DNA from: Snodgrassella alvi_G
GTDB lineage: Bacteria; Pseudomonadota; Gammaproteobacteria; Burkholderiales; Neisseriaceae
Direction: 5' to 3'
NCBI GenBank assembly: GCA_946478525.1
Contig: CAMLCH010000037.1
Span: forward strand, 1 to 23,771
Length of the DNA stretch: 23,771 nucleotides
Of the stretch, positions 1 to 6,912 are shown piece after piece (positions within the stretch are counted from its first letter, which is position 1; the number at the start of each line of letters is the position of its first letter). The notes under the pieces are model-generated. The model did not search any database, had not been told where the DNA came from, and saw only the letters and a program-made list of their open reading frames with translations. The translations under genes and the position numbers were made by a program.

Positions 1-240
1 GATATTGTTTCAATTGAATTTGAATAATATTTGAATTCTATTGCCTAATCAAAGTTATTATGTTTTATTCATGTAATTAATCATATAAATAATTTATATG
101 ACATAAATATTCCGGTTTTTTGATTCCTTAAATTGCCAGACTATTATTTACTCATACAAATATGATCTATATAGAATTAATAGTCTAGCAATTTATTTCA
201 TTAAATGTTCTAGAATTAGAAAACGGTTATACTCATATTT
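1..240. other. AT-rich non-coding region downstream of tssA
   Basis: No convincing gene is seen in this stretch, which lies beyond the tssA stop codon at the edge of the T6SS locus. It is strongly AT-rich. Its main structure is a long imperfect inverted repeat (listed separately). A 6-bp hairpin, ACTCAT/ATGAGT at 231-236 and 243-248, straddles the tssA stop but is not followed by a U-run on the minus strand, so it is not a standard intrinsic terminator. Confidence 0.6.
129..195. repeat. 18-bp imperfect inverted repeat with 31-nt loop
   Basis: The left arm is 129-146 (core AAATTGCCAGACTATTA) and the right arm 178-195 (core TAATAGTCTAGCAATTT). They pair at 17 of 18 positions, the only mismatch being 137 against 187. 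The arms sit about 45 bp beyond the tssA stop. Neither side is followed by a convincing U-run, so this could be a weak terminator or mRNA-stabilising hairpin for the minus-strand operon, a protein-binding palindrome, or the ends of a tiny mobile-element remnant. The sequence alone does not decide between these. Confidence 0.6.
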
Positions 241-1323
241 TCATGAGTCTGAACTATCCCATTTTTGTAGTAATTCTAAGGGTATTGATTCTACTATTTC
301 CGAAAAACGTTTTCCTACCATTTTTTCGGCTTGTCGAAGCAGAGGAATGGTTGGACTACTTGGCTCATTAGTTTCAAACCAGCTACGTACTTCTTCAATT
401 CGCTCAAGTGCATCAAAGCGATTTGCAATAGCAGGAGGTTGACTTTGTAGCGGTTGGTGTAAAACTGATTCTGTCGTAGATGGGATAACGGGGGTAAGAA
501 TTTCTGCTGTTGAAGAATCATTGGTAACAGTTTGGTTATCCTGCTGAACATTATTATCTAGATTTTCACACTTTGTAGCATATTGATTGGTGTTTTCTTT
601 TAAATTATTTAATAATTTTTTGATTGGATTGAAATTAGGTGCTACCGATTTTAATGTTTCATCTGCCCAGATTTGTAACTTTTCCAATACAGGAATAGTT
701 TCATCTAATGCTATCAATACAGAAGTATTACGCATACGTAAATCTGATAATTGTCGCCGAACTGATTCAGGTGCTAAGGCATCAGTTGGACGAGGAATTG
801 ATAATGAGCGCTCAACATCTCTGATTTGTAATCGTAGTGCTGCATTACTAGATAGGACGATACTACGTATATCTCCTAAAACACCCACAGGATCTAAAAG
901 TGCCGCTAAAGCATTAGCTCGCGCTAAAGCAGCCTCTTCTTCATCACCACTTTCATCAATTTCAATTTGTGGATGTATTTCCTGAGAATAATCACTGCAT
1001 GTTTGTTCAAGTAGTGTCATTCCTTCCAGAAGTCCTATCGCTCCATTTAATTGAATTTGGCTGCGCAATAATAGTATGTAAATTCGTATATCTTTAGTAC
1101 GTAATAATAGCCTTAACGCATCTCGTTCAACTTCATTCCAGTTGACGCTTTCCGGGGTATTAACAAAATCCCCATACTGTGCCTCAGGTTGTTCGGTAGA
1201 TTTCGATAAAAGTAGCAAAAATTCTGGATCATACTCAAGATTGATACCGCAGGATAAATCATCTGAAATTGGCTTGAGTAAATCAGTAAATTTTTGGTTT
1301 TTATTAGATGTTTTAGTATTCAT
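241..1323 (-). CDS. tssA: T6SS baseplate/cap protein TssA (ImpA family)
   Basis: A 360-residue protein. Residues about 14-130 match the ImpA N-terminal domain, with the typical opening LLKPISDDLSCGINLEYDPEF and the segment QYGDFVNTPESVNWNEV. A low-complexity Gln/Asn/Thr/Ser-rich linker follows, then a short C-terminal domain at about 300-355 containing RFDALERIEEVRSWF and a proline-rich EPSSPTIPLL turn. The short C-terminus and overall length resemble the P. aeruginosa TssA1 class, which is proposed to act at the baseplate, rather than the long VasJ-like class. It is the last gene of the minus-strand operon, 10 bp after tssG. No good Shine-Dalgarno precedes the ATG at 1323, so translation may be coupled to tssG. 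Confidence 0.92.
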   Translation of the reverse strand: MNTKTSNKNQKFTDLLKPISDDLSCGINLEYDPEFLLLLSKSTEQPEAQYGDFVNTPESVNWNEVERDALRLLLRTKDIRIYILLLRSQIQLNGAIGLLEGMTLLEQTCSDYSQEIHPQIEIDESGDEEEAALARANALAALLDPVGVLGDIRSIVLSSNAALRLQIRDVERSLSIPRPTDALAPESVRRQLSDLRMRNTSVLIALDETIPVLEKLQIWADETLKSVAPNFNPIKKLLNNLKENTNQYATKCENLDNNVQQDNQTVTNDSSTAEILTPVIPSTTESVLHQPLQSQPPAIANRFDALERIEEVRSWFETNEPSSPTIPLLRQAEKMVGKRFSEIVESIPLELLQKWDSSDS

Positions 1324-1333
1324 TGTATTTGTA

Positions 1334-2383
1334 TTATATGTTAGCTGCTATGTATTGTTCAGGTTCATAGGCCATTCCATAAACTGGTAGCTCGTTCATT
1401 GATTGGCCCAGCCATGTTGTCCATCCTAAGCGTTGATCGCTGCCAAGTTGGACTGGTGGAGCTGAATGGGGTTTAAGCTGAAGCTGAATTTCCCAAACAT
1501 ATTCGTAGCCAATAAATGCTCTGAGCCATTCAATTAGTATTGGTAGACCTTTTCCATTAGGCAAAAAATGTAAATAATCTTGTAATTCTAGAGGACCAAT
1601 TGTCAGGCAGAATTTATGTTGTCTATCTGGTACCATTTCTCCAACGAGTGCTCCTTCACCTAACATAGATGCATAACCAGGAATACCCAAACGAGTACGC
1701 TCTTCAGTGGCAACAGGTATCCAGTGTAATTTATATTCTTCAAGTTTGAATGGGACACCGAAATAATGTGATAACGTTGATGTTATACCATCAGGATTTC
1801 TTGCTTCACGGACAAGATGAGCTGCTGCGGCTAGTCTTGCATGAGAAGGTAATGGACTAGAAGCTATTTCTTCCAGATCTTGTCCACTTAAACTAGCTGT
1901 GAAAAAAGAAAAAGTTTCTGCTTCGAGTCTATCTAAGCCTCCGCCAGCAGATTGTGCGCTTTGCCATGCACTATAAAACTGGGTCAAATAACGATGATGG
2001 AATATATCAACAAAATCGACCAATGTAGTGTCATGATTACTGTCTCGGCGGTTTAAAGCAATTTCGGTATAATGTGTGGGCAGAGGTCCATTCGCACCCC
2101 ATAAACCGAGCCCAAGAAGACGAATACGGAATTTGCCTTCTGTAGTTCGTGTGGCATCCGCTATTTCTCTAGGTGCAAAAATTAATGAAGGTGATTGTCC
2201 AAGTCGGAATGGTTCTTGTTGTGGTCGTGCTGCATAACCAATTTTAGGTTGAGATCGATATTGTGCACCAAAGCGCCTCATTAAACTTAAGTAGCCATAA
2301 CGCCAGGGAGTTTCGCGTGCTTGGTTGAATGTTTCTTGCCAGCTGCTTTCGTCTCTTTTAGGCAGATCATTTGGTAGACTCAT
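1334..2383 (-). CDS. tssG: T6SS baseplate subunit TssG (ImpH/VasB family)
   Basis: A 349-residue protein with the hallmarks of TssG. Near the N-terminus is a TPWRYGYLSLMRRFGAQ segment, then a PSLIFAPREIADA strand and the highly conserved LLGLGLWGANGPLPTHYTE. A C-terminal TTWLGQS motif is also typical. The family forms the TssE-TssF-TssG wedge of the T6SS baseplate, with two TssF and one TssG per wedge, and docks onto TssK. Its ATG overlaps the tssF stop codon by one base (TGATG on the coding strand), which indicates translational coupling. The length is normal for the family and no defect is seen. Confidence 0.95.
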   Translation of the reverse strand: MSLPNDLPKRDESSWQETFNQARETPWRYGYLSLMRRFGAQYRSQPKIGYAARPQQEPFRLGQSPSLIFAPREIADATRTTEGKFRIRLLGLGLWGANGPLPTHYTEIALNRRDSNHDTTLVDFVDIFHHRYLTQFYSAWQSAQSAGGGLDRLEAETFSFFTASLSGQDLEEIASSPLPSHARLAAAAHLVREARNPDGITSTLSHYFGVPFKLEEYKLHWIPVATEERTRLGIPGYASMLGEGALVGEMVPDRQHKFCLTIGPLELQDYLHFLPNGKGLPILIEWLRAFIGYEYVWEIQLQLKPHSAPPVQLGSDQRLGWTTWLGQSMNELPVYGMAYEPEQYIAANI

Positions 2384-4266
2384 CAGATTGCACCTCTTCC
2401 CCCCATACGCACTGGCCAGACAGATATTTGGCCTCGTTGCATGCTATGTAATGTAGTTTGTGTGAAAGTATTAATGGCAACATGACGGGATAGGTAGTGT
2501 TCAAGAACAAGTCCAAACAAGTAGGGACTGATGCCAGAAAATCCATCTTCATCCACTGTTAAATCACATTTAACACCTCGACCATATACTAAGGGACCAG
2601 CTCCCGGCAAACGTCGAATGACAGGGGCTATTTGTACTCCGATCAGGCTTTGTATTTGCCGTAATTGCGGACTGTCATGTGTTGGAATAAATAGTTTTAA
2701 TAAATCCCTTAAAGCCTGACCTCCTGGCCGATGATCCATGTCTGATAAAGGCAAATAATTGAATGACAGTTGCCTGATTAAGCGCCAAGCTAATTCGCGT
2801 TCTGCGAATGGGGCCTGAGGCGGACGAGGTGGACGGATTAGGCCAATTCCATCCACTGGAACAGACTCATCAATAGTTAAATCATTAATCCCATTGCGAG
2901 GAACCAAAGTAGCCAGATCACGATTAGTCAGCCACGCGGAGGCTGAAAGTTGACGTAAATGCTCGGGATAAGGAGCTTCATTCTGATCTACCAAAGACAG
3001 AAAAATCTCCGTACCTATGTATGGGGTTCGAGTGCCGTATTTTCGGGCATTGTTAGATAATTTACGTTGTTCCCGCCGTAATGAAAAATAGCGTCCGTAA
3101 TTGCCTTCATCATTATTAAGCGTATGATAAAGAGGTCGAAATATTATTTCCTCTGTAGTTTTAGCCTTCAGTCCATAAACCTCTTCTATTGTATAAATTT
3201 CATAATCAAGTGGTCGTGACCGATCGGGAACTAAATGCATTTCCGTTCGAGCCAGATCAAGTTCAATTCGGTCTGTTCGTTTGCGAAACAGATTGATTAG
3301 AGGCGTACAGAATAAAGCGAATTGCTCCGCAGTAGTTTGATTAATCAGCCAACTATCAGGGACACGATTTAATAAAATCACAATTTCAGCTTCATTACCC
3401 CGTATTTTTTGCAAGCCAGTGGATAAACCAGTAGGTGTGAAAAAATAGAAACGTTCGGGACAGGCAAAATATTCATGTAAAAGGTTATGACCATGAAAAA
3501 CATCCCAGGTAAGAGGTAATAAACCTTGTCCTGGCTCAAGACCTTCATGAATAACAGCATTGTGAACATTAATGTCAAGTGAACCGCTGAAATGACCTGA
3601 TTTACCGGTTACTGTTGCTACGGCACTGGTGTGTAATAATTCAAATAGATGAGAAGCAATCCTTTCTTCCCCACATAAATAAATAGGTAAACGATCCAAT
3701 CCTTTAATTTGACTGAAGTTAATTTCTCCAAATGTACGTAAATTCAGTCGTAATGCCCCTGCTACTTTAGAATGGGGTGGTAAATAGCGATTTAACTGGG
3801 GCATATCAGGTGGAGCAGCTGTTAATCTTGCTTCAATTATTTGTATAGGCCATAAAGTAACTTCCTGACTATTGCGGAATTCACAAACTGTGTTTTCACC
3901 TACGGGTATACCAGCGCGAAAAGTGGAGTGTCTGGGTACTTTAAATCCATTAATAAAGTCACCTTCGGTTTGACTTGGGCGTAATTGCGCAACAGCCATG
4001 GATGGTGTAGGTGTAACATAATTTGGATATATGACTTCAAGTAATCGTTGTGTGAAGCGAGGAAATTCTGCGTCAATTTTTAATTGAGTGCGTGCTGTTA
4101 GAAAACAGAAAGCTTCAATCATTCTTTCTACATAAGGATCAGCAATTTCAATACCCTGCATACCCAATCGTTTTGCAATTTTGGGATGTTGGCGTGAAAA
4201 TTCTGCCGCCATTTCACGCATGTAAGTAAGTTCTTTGTTGTAATAATCAAGAAGTAATGGGTCCAT
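2383..4266 (-). CDS. tssF: T6SS baseplate subunit TssF (ImpG/VasA family)
   Basis: A 627-residue protein. The N-terminus carries the near-invariant TssF opening LLDYYNKELTYMREM, followed by EFSRQHPKIAKRLG, DPYVERMIEAFCFLTAR and FPRFTQRLLEVIYPNY. The C-terminal half contains YGRGVKCDLTVDEDGF, matching the gp6-like end of the family. TssF is the main wedge protein of the cytoplasmic baseplate. The gene sits 4 bp after tssE and overlaps tssG by one base, in the usual E-F-G order. The ATG at 4266 opens the canonical N-terminus, so the start is secure even though no strong Shine-Dalgarno is visible. Confidence 0.96.
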   Translation of the reverse strand: MDPLLLDYYNKELTYMREMAAEFSRQHPKIAKRLGMQGIEIADPYVERMIEAFCFLTARTQLKIDAEFPRFTQRLLEVIYPNYVTPTPSMAVAQLRPSQTEGDFINGFKVPRHSTFRAGIPVGENTVCEFRNSQEVTLWPIQIIEARLTAAPPDMPQLNRYLPPHSKVAGALRLNLRTFGEINFSQIKGLDRLPIYLCGEERIASHLFELLHTSAVATVTGKSGHFSGSLDINVHNAVIHEGLEPGQGLLPLTWDVFHGHNLLHEYFACPERFYFFTPTGLSTGLQKIRGNEAEIVILLNRVPDSWLINQTTAEQFALFCTPLINLFRKRTDRIELDLARTEMHLVPDRSRPLDYEIYTIEEVYGLKAKTTEEIIFRPLYHTLNNDEGNYGRYFSLRREQRKLSNNARKYGTRTPYIGTEIFLSLVDQNEAPYPEHLRQLSASAWLTNRDLATLVPRNGINDLTIDESVPVDGIGLIRPPRPPQAPFAERELAWRLIRQLSFNYLPLSDMDHRPGGQALRDLLKLFIPTHDSPQLRQIQSLIGVQIAPVIRRLPGAGPLVYGRGVKCDLTVDEDGFSGISPYLFGLVLEHYLSRHVAINTFTQTTLHSMQRGQISVWPVRMGGRGAI

Positions 4267-4270
4267 AGTT

Positions 4271-4777
4271 TTAGATGATGCTTATTCTGTTGGTTTCGAG
4301 ATCAAAAGCACTTTGTACAATAAAAGATGTTGGATACGGTTCGGTCAGAATTCGACCGCGGATTTCAAATAATAAAACGTTATAATTCATTTTTGTTTCA
4401 TCCTTCATTAAAGGCACTACCCCCAAACTTGCTGCTTCAAGTCTTGGTTCAAAGTGTAAAATAGCTCGACGTATGGCTTTTTCAACATCTGTCCATTTCC
4501 GATCATGCATATAATGACCTGCAATTGGGGGAATACCGTAATTCACTACGGAATCTTGGACTTGAGAGTGTCGATATAAATCAAGTTCGTCATCCATATT
4601 AGTAGTGTTCAGGAGATGCATCAGATCTCTTTGGACAACTTCACGTAAACGAGATGCTGAAACTGTATAATCATCAGCTAATTCAGTTTTGCGAGTAGGT
4701 GCGTCATCGCGTAATCGATCAAATAGCGTAGGCATCAAATAAGCCCGCGGCCGTAAAGGAGGGAACTGTTCAGACAT
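4271..4777 (-). CDS. tssE: T6SS baseplate subunit TssE (gp25/lysozyme-like)
   Basis: A 168-residue protein of the GPW/gp25 family, homologous to phage T4 gp25. It nucleates sheath assembly on the baseplate. Visible family features are the start segment YLMPTLFDRLRDDAP, the central NYGIPPIAG, the amphipathic AIRRAILHFEPRL and a terminal strand region. Despite the old name 'lysozyme-like', the family is structural and not catalytic. It lies 12 bp after tagJ and 4 bp before tssF in the minus-strand operon. An AAGAGAA tract 8-14 bp upstream of the ATG at 4777 may serve as the ribosome binding site. Length is typical. Confidence 0.94.
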   Translation of the reverse strand: MSEQFPPLRPRAYLMPTLFDRLRDDAPTRKTELADDYTVSASRLREVVQRDLMHLLNTTNMDDELDLYRHSQVQDSVVNYGIPPIAGHYMHDRKWTDVEKAIRRAILHFEPRLEAASLGVVPLMKDETKMNYNVLLFEIRGRILTEPYPTSFIVQSAFDLETNRISII

Positions 4778-4789
4778 GTATAAATTCTC

Positions 4790-5611
4790 TTATTTTTTTA
4801 TTAAACATTTTGTCATTTCTAATATTCCTATTTCTCCTTGATCTGTTTGCCAAGTTTTTTGTCCATATGCACGTACTGATGATTGACCAAATTCTTTCCA
4901 GATGGTTTTTTTGCAAAGTAATAAAGCATCATCTGTTGAGTACAATTCATTACAGCGCGCCATCAAAAAAATATGGTACTCTGATCCATCTTTCAAAACT
5001 AATTGAGCTGGTTTCCACAATAATTCAAGAATATTTGTAGGTGGCTTAGAAGTAATAGATTGTATTTGTTCAAAAGGTAGCCATGTATATATACCTCCTA
5101 TAACTAGCTCTATAGTAGGTCCTAGCCATGTATCACTATCAGAAATCCAGAGAAATGGTTTATTTGAGTCTAATAAACCTGCAATATCTGCAATTGAGCT
5201 AAGAGCTTGTAGTCTGATTTCATCTGCATGTAGTCTGTCTCCAGACATATCCAGCACAATTGCATCCAGTAGTTGATTAAGCCATGATGGCTGAGTTTGA
5301 AGAAATGCCGGACGTTTGTGACCAGTAAAACACTCTTGTCGAAACAGTTCGCAAGCAATCAATCCCCGATATAAATGTGCTTGTTGCTCGAATTCTGATC
5401 GCATCTGTGCACATAGCTGCAACTGTTTTAATGCTCTTTGCCATTCACCAATTAGGCAAAGTAGTTGGAATAATAACCATCGATGTCCAAATTCTGTAGG
5501 ATTGAGTTTAATCTGATTTTCTGTTTCCTTTATAACAGTGACCAGTGGGCGATCAGCTATCCATTGTTGCAGCGTTAATGAATCCTCATCATTGCGGTTC
5601 GTTATTTTCAT
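4790..5611 (-). CDS. tagJ: T6SS accessory protein TagJ (ImpE/SciE family)
   Basis: A 273-residue ImpE-type protein. The N-terminal half is helical and TPR-like: RWLLFQLLCLIGEWQRALKQL corresponds to the family's 'R..LFqLL...GdWeRA..QL' signature. The C-terminal half is a beta-rich domain with a WLPFEQIQSI segment and a conserved WKPAQLVLKDG strand. In P. aeruginosa, TagJ binds the sheath subunit TssB and the ClpV N-domain, linking the disassembly ATPase to contracted sheath. It overlaps the fha reading frame by 23 bp and has an AAGGA ribosome binding site about 9 bp before its ATG, inside fha. This is an accessory gene present in only some T6SS lineages. Confidence 0.85.
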   Translation of the reverse strand: MKITNRNDEDSLTLQQWIADRPLVTVIKETENQIKLNPTEFGHRWLLFQLLCLIGEWQRALKQLQLCAQMRSEFEQQAHLYRGLIACELFRQECFTGHKRPAFLQTQPSWLNQLLDAIVLDMSGDRLHADEIRLQALSSIADIAGLLDSNKPFLWISDSDTWLGPTIELVIGGIYTWLPFEQIQSITSKPPTNILELLWKPAQLVLKDGSEYHIFLMARCNELYSTDDALLLCKKTIWKEFGQSSVRAYGQKTWQTDQGEIGILEMTKCLIKK

Positions 5612-6560
5612 TAGTTGAATCCTTGGAGTAATAGTTATTAACGTGTGACATATGATAATGACTGTTTACACTTACCGCGTGGTGTTCTTTTCTAGTTAGT
5701 ATTGGAGGTATTTGTGTATAATCATTATGCTGCTGCCAATTAGGTGCAAATAAACGCAAGACTTCTGGTGGTTCTTCAATTTGAAATAATTCTGCTTCTC
5801 GCAGGCTATCCAGTCCATTAAAAACATCATCAATATGTAATGGCCCAGTTACCATATCCTGTATTGTCATTAATGGATCAACATTTTTAGAAAGTTCTGC
5901 TAGAGTAACATTGGTTGCAGAGCTTGATGAATGGTTTTGTAAAAGCTGGTCTTGCCATGTGTAATCATTTTTTGCTGATCCTGAATCATCAAGCGCCTGC
6001 CGATATTCCTGTAAAAGTTCATGAAAAATGATTTCGGCAGCTGAATCCACATTTGATGAAATTTTTGATTCAGTGGTTGGCGTTTCTAAGACTTCGTATG
6101 CTAGATTCGATGTAATAAGATCAAATGGGTTTTCTGGTTCTCGTTTTGGATTTATGTTTGAATCGAACCATGTTAAATCTAAAGACAGGGCTTCATTATT
6201 TATTTCGTTAATTTCATGAGACGCAGCATGAGATTCTGAATAATTGTGCATCTTAGTAGGGTTGATTCGCCATATTGATAACCCCCATTCTAAAATATCA
6301 TCATCATGCAGTTGATACCAATGATTAGGTGCAAGTGTTATGCCATTAACCGCGCAATGTATGTCCAAGGACTGATTAAGCAACCTCCATCCGTTAACGA
6401 CAGGTAGAAAACTAAGTTCAAGATCACTTACAGGATGGCTATCAACATAAACGTTATAAATTTCATTTTTTATAAAAAAAGCACATTCATTTACCTCATA
6501 AATTTCACCAATTTTGATACCTCTGCAATATTTAAACTCTAAAAATAATGGTCTTTTCAT
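5589..6560 (-). CDS. T6SS FHA-domain accessory protein with degenerate phosphothreonine site (TagH/Fha-like)
   Basis: A 323-residue protein. Residues about 1-100 fit a forkhead-associated (FHA) beta-sandwich: VSDLELSF (44-51), GWRLLNQS, VNG (71-73) and LHDDDILEWG (84-93) correspond to the usual VSRxHA, W.L.D.gS, vNG and L..GD.I..G strands. The remaining two thirds is acidic, low in complexity and probably unstructured, ending in an Asn-rich tail. FHA proteins of T6SS are usually scaffolds controlled by threonine phosphorylation. Here the ligand-binding Arg and His of canonical FHA domains appear replaced (Lys/Asn near 31-32, Glu48), although Ser45 and Asn72 remain. It is the first gene of the minus-strand operon and overlaps tagJ. 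The assignment rests on weak domain similarity plus context. Confidence 0.72.
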   Translation of the reverse strand: MKRPLFLEFKYCRGIKIGEIYEVNECAFFIKNEIYNVYVDSHPVSDLELSFLPVVNGWRLLNQSLDIHCAVNGITLAPNHWYQLHDDDILEWGLSIWRINPTKMHNYSESHAASHEINEINNEALSLDLTWFDSNINPKREPENPFDLITSNLAYEVLETPTTESKISSNVDSAAEIIFHELLQEYRQALDDSGSAKNDYTWQDQLLQNHSSSSATNVTLAELSKNVDPLMTIQDMVTGPLHIDDVFNGLDSLREAELFQIEEPPEVLRLFAPNWQQHNDYTQIPPILTRKEHHAVSVNSHYHMSHVNNYYSKDSTNENNEPQ

Positions 6561-6593
6561 AACCTTTGCTCAATGTTCTAAATGCAAATGTCG

Positions 6594-6638
6594 TATAATT
6601 AAATTTTGATAAATTGTATTTAACAAAATTTAATTATA
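6594..6638. repeat. Perfect 15-bp inverted repeat upstream of fha
   Basis: The arm at 6594-6608 (TATAATTAAATTTTG) is the exact reverse complement of 6624-6638 (CAAAATTTAATTATA), with a 15-nt spacer. It begins 33 bp before the fha start codon. It could be an operator palindrome, a hairpin in the fha leader RNA or, given 14 of 15 A/T pairs, a cruciform-prone element. Its length makes chance less likely than for the many short AT palindromes nearby. Confidence 0.6.
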
Positions 6639-6781
6639 TATGATATTGTTTAATATAAATAAATAAAATTATATTTATTGTAAATTAATAATCTGTTCAA
6701 AAAAATAATTAATTGTATAGATATTGTTTACATAATACATATTTATGTTTGATAAAATAAAATTATGATTATTATTGCACA

Positions 6782-6816
6782 TTAAAGTTAATAATGGTAA
6801 ATTTAAAGTAAATAAT
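6782..6816. repeat. 14-bp imperfect direct repeat, 21-bp period
   Basis: TTAAAGTTAATAAT at 6782-6795 recurs as TTAAAGTAAATAAT at 6803-6816, with 13 of 14 bases identical. The two copies start 21 bp apart, i.e. about two helical turns, so a protein bound to both would sit on the same DNA face. The repeat lies immediately upstream of the possible clpV promoter, where an activator or repressor site is expected. Low sequence complexity is the main caution. Confidence 0.45.
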
Positions 6817-6818
6817 AT

Positions 6819-6847
6819 TTGTTCAGCCGTCAGTAATTTTGTATTAA
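6819..6847 (+). promoter_or_regulatory. Possible sigma-70 promoter for the clpV operon
   Basis: TTGTTC (6819-6824) and TATTAA (6842-6847) are separated by 17 bp, the optimal spacing. They match the -35 and -10 consensus at 3 and 4 of 6 positions. Transcription would begin near 6854, giving a leader of about 60 nt before the ATG at 6913. In a region this AT-rich such matches arise easily, so this is a candidate only. Confidence 0.3.
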
Positions 6848-6912
6848 ATAATAATTTAAGATTTGAATAAATAATAAATTATTCAACTTAGGAAAATGAT
6901 AGGAAATTAAGA

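Larger units (their letters stand above)
6561..6912. promoter_or_regulatory. Divergent AT-rich control region between fha and clpV
   Basis: This 352-bp gap separates the two divergent T6SS operons and must hold promoters for both. It contains no credible open reading frame and is extremely AT-rich, which suggests binding by H-NS-like or other AT-preferring proteins. It holds a perfect 15-bp inverted repeat close to fha and a near-perfect 14-bp direct repeat spaced by two helical turns closer to clpV. Only a weak sigma-70-like site toward clpV is offered below. No convincing promoter toward fha was found by eye. Confidence 0.65.

Noticed and set aside
4271..4777. Reading tssE as an active lysozyme effector
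   Set aside because: The gp25/TssE family is structural despite its name, and the sequence shows the baseplate family signature in the normal E-F-G gene order.
6561..6700. Promoter toward fha on the minus strand
   Set aside because: TATAAT-like hexamers exist on that strand but none has a -35 partner at 16-18 bp; the nearest TTGAAC is 21 bp from its -10, so no site was called.
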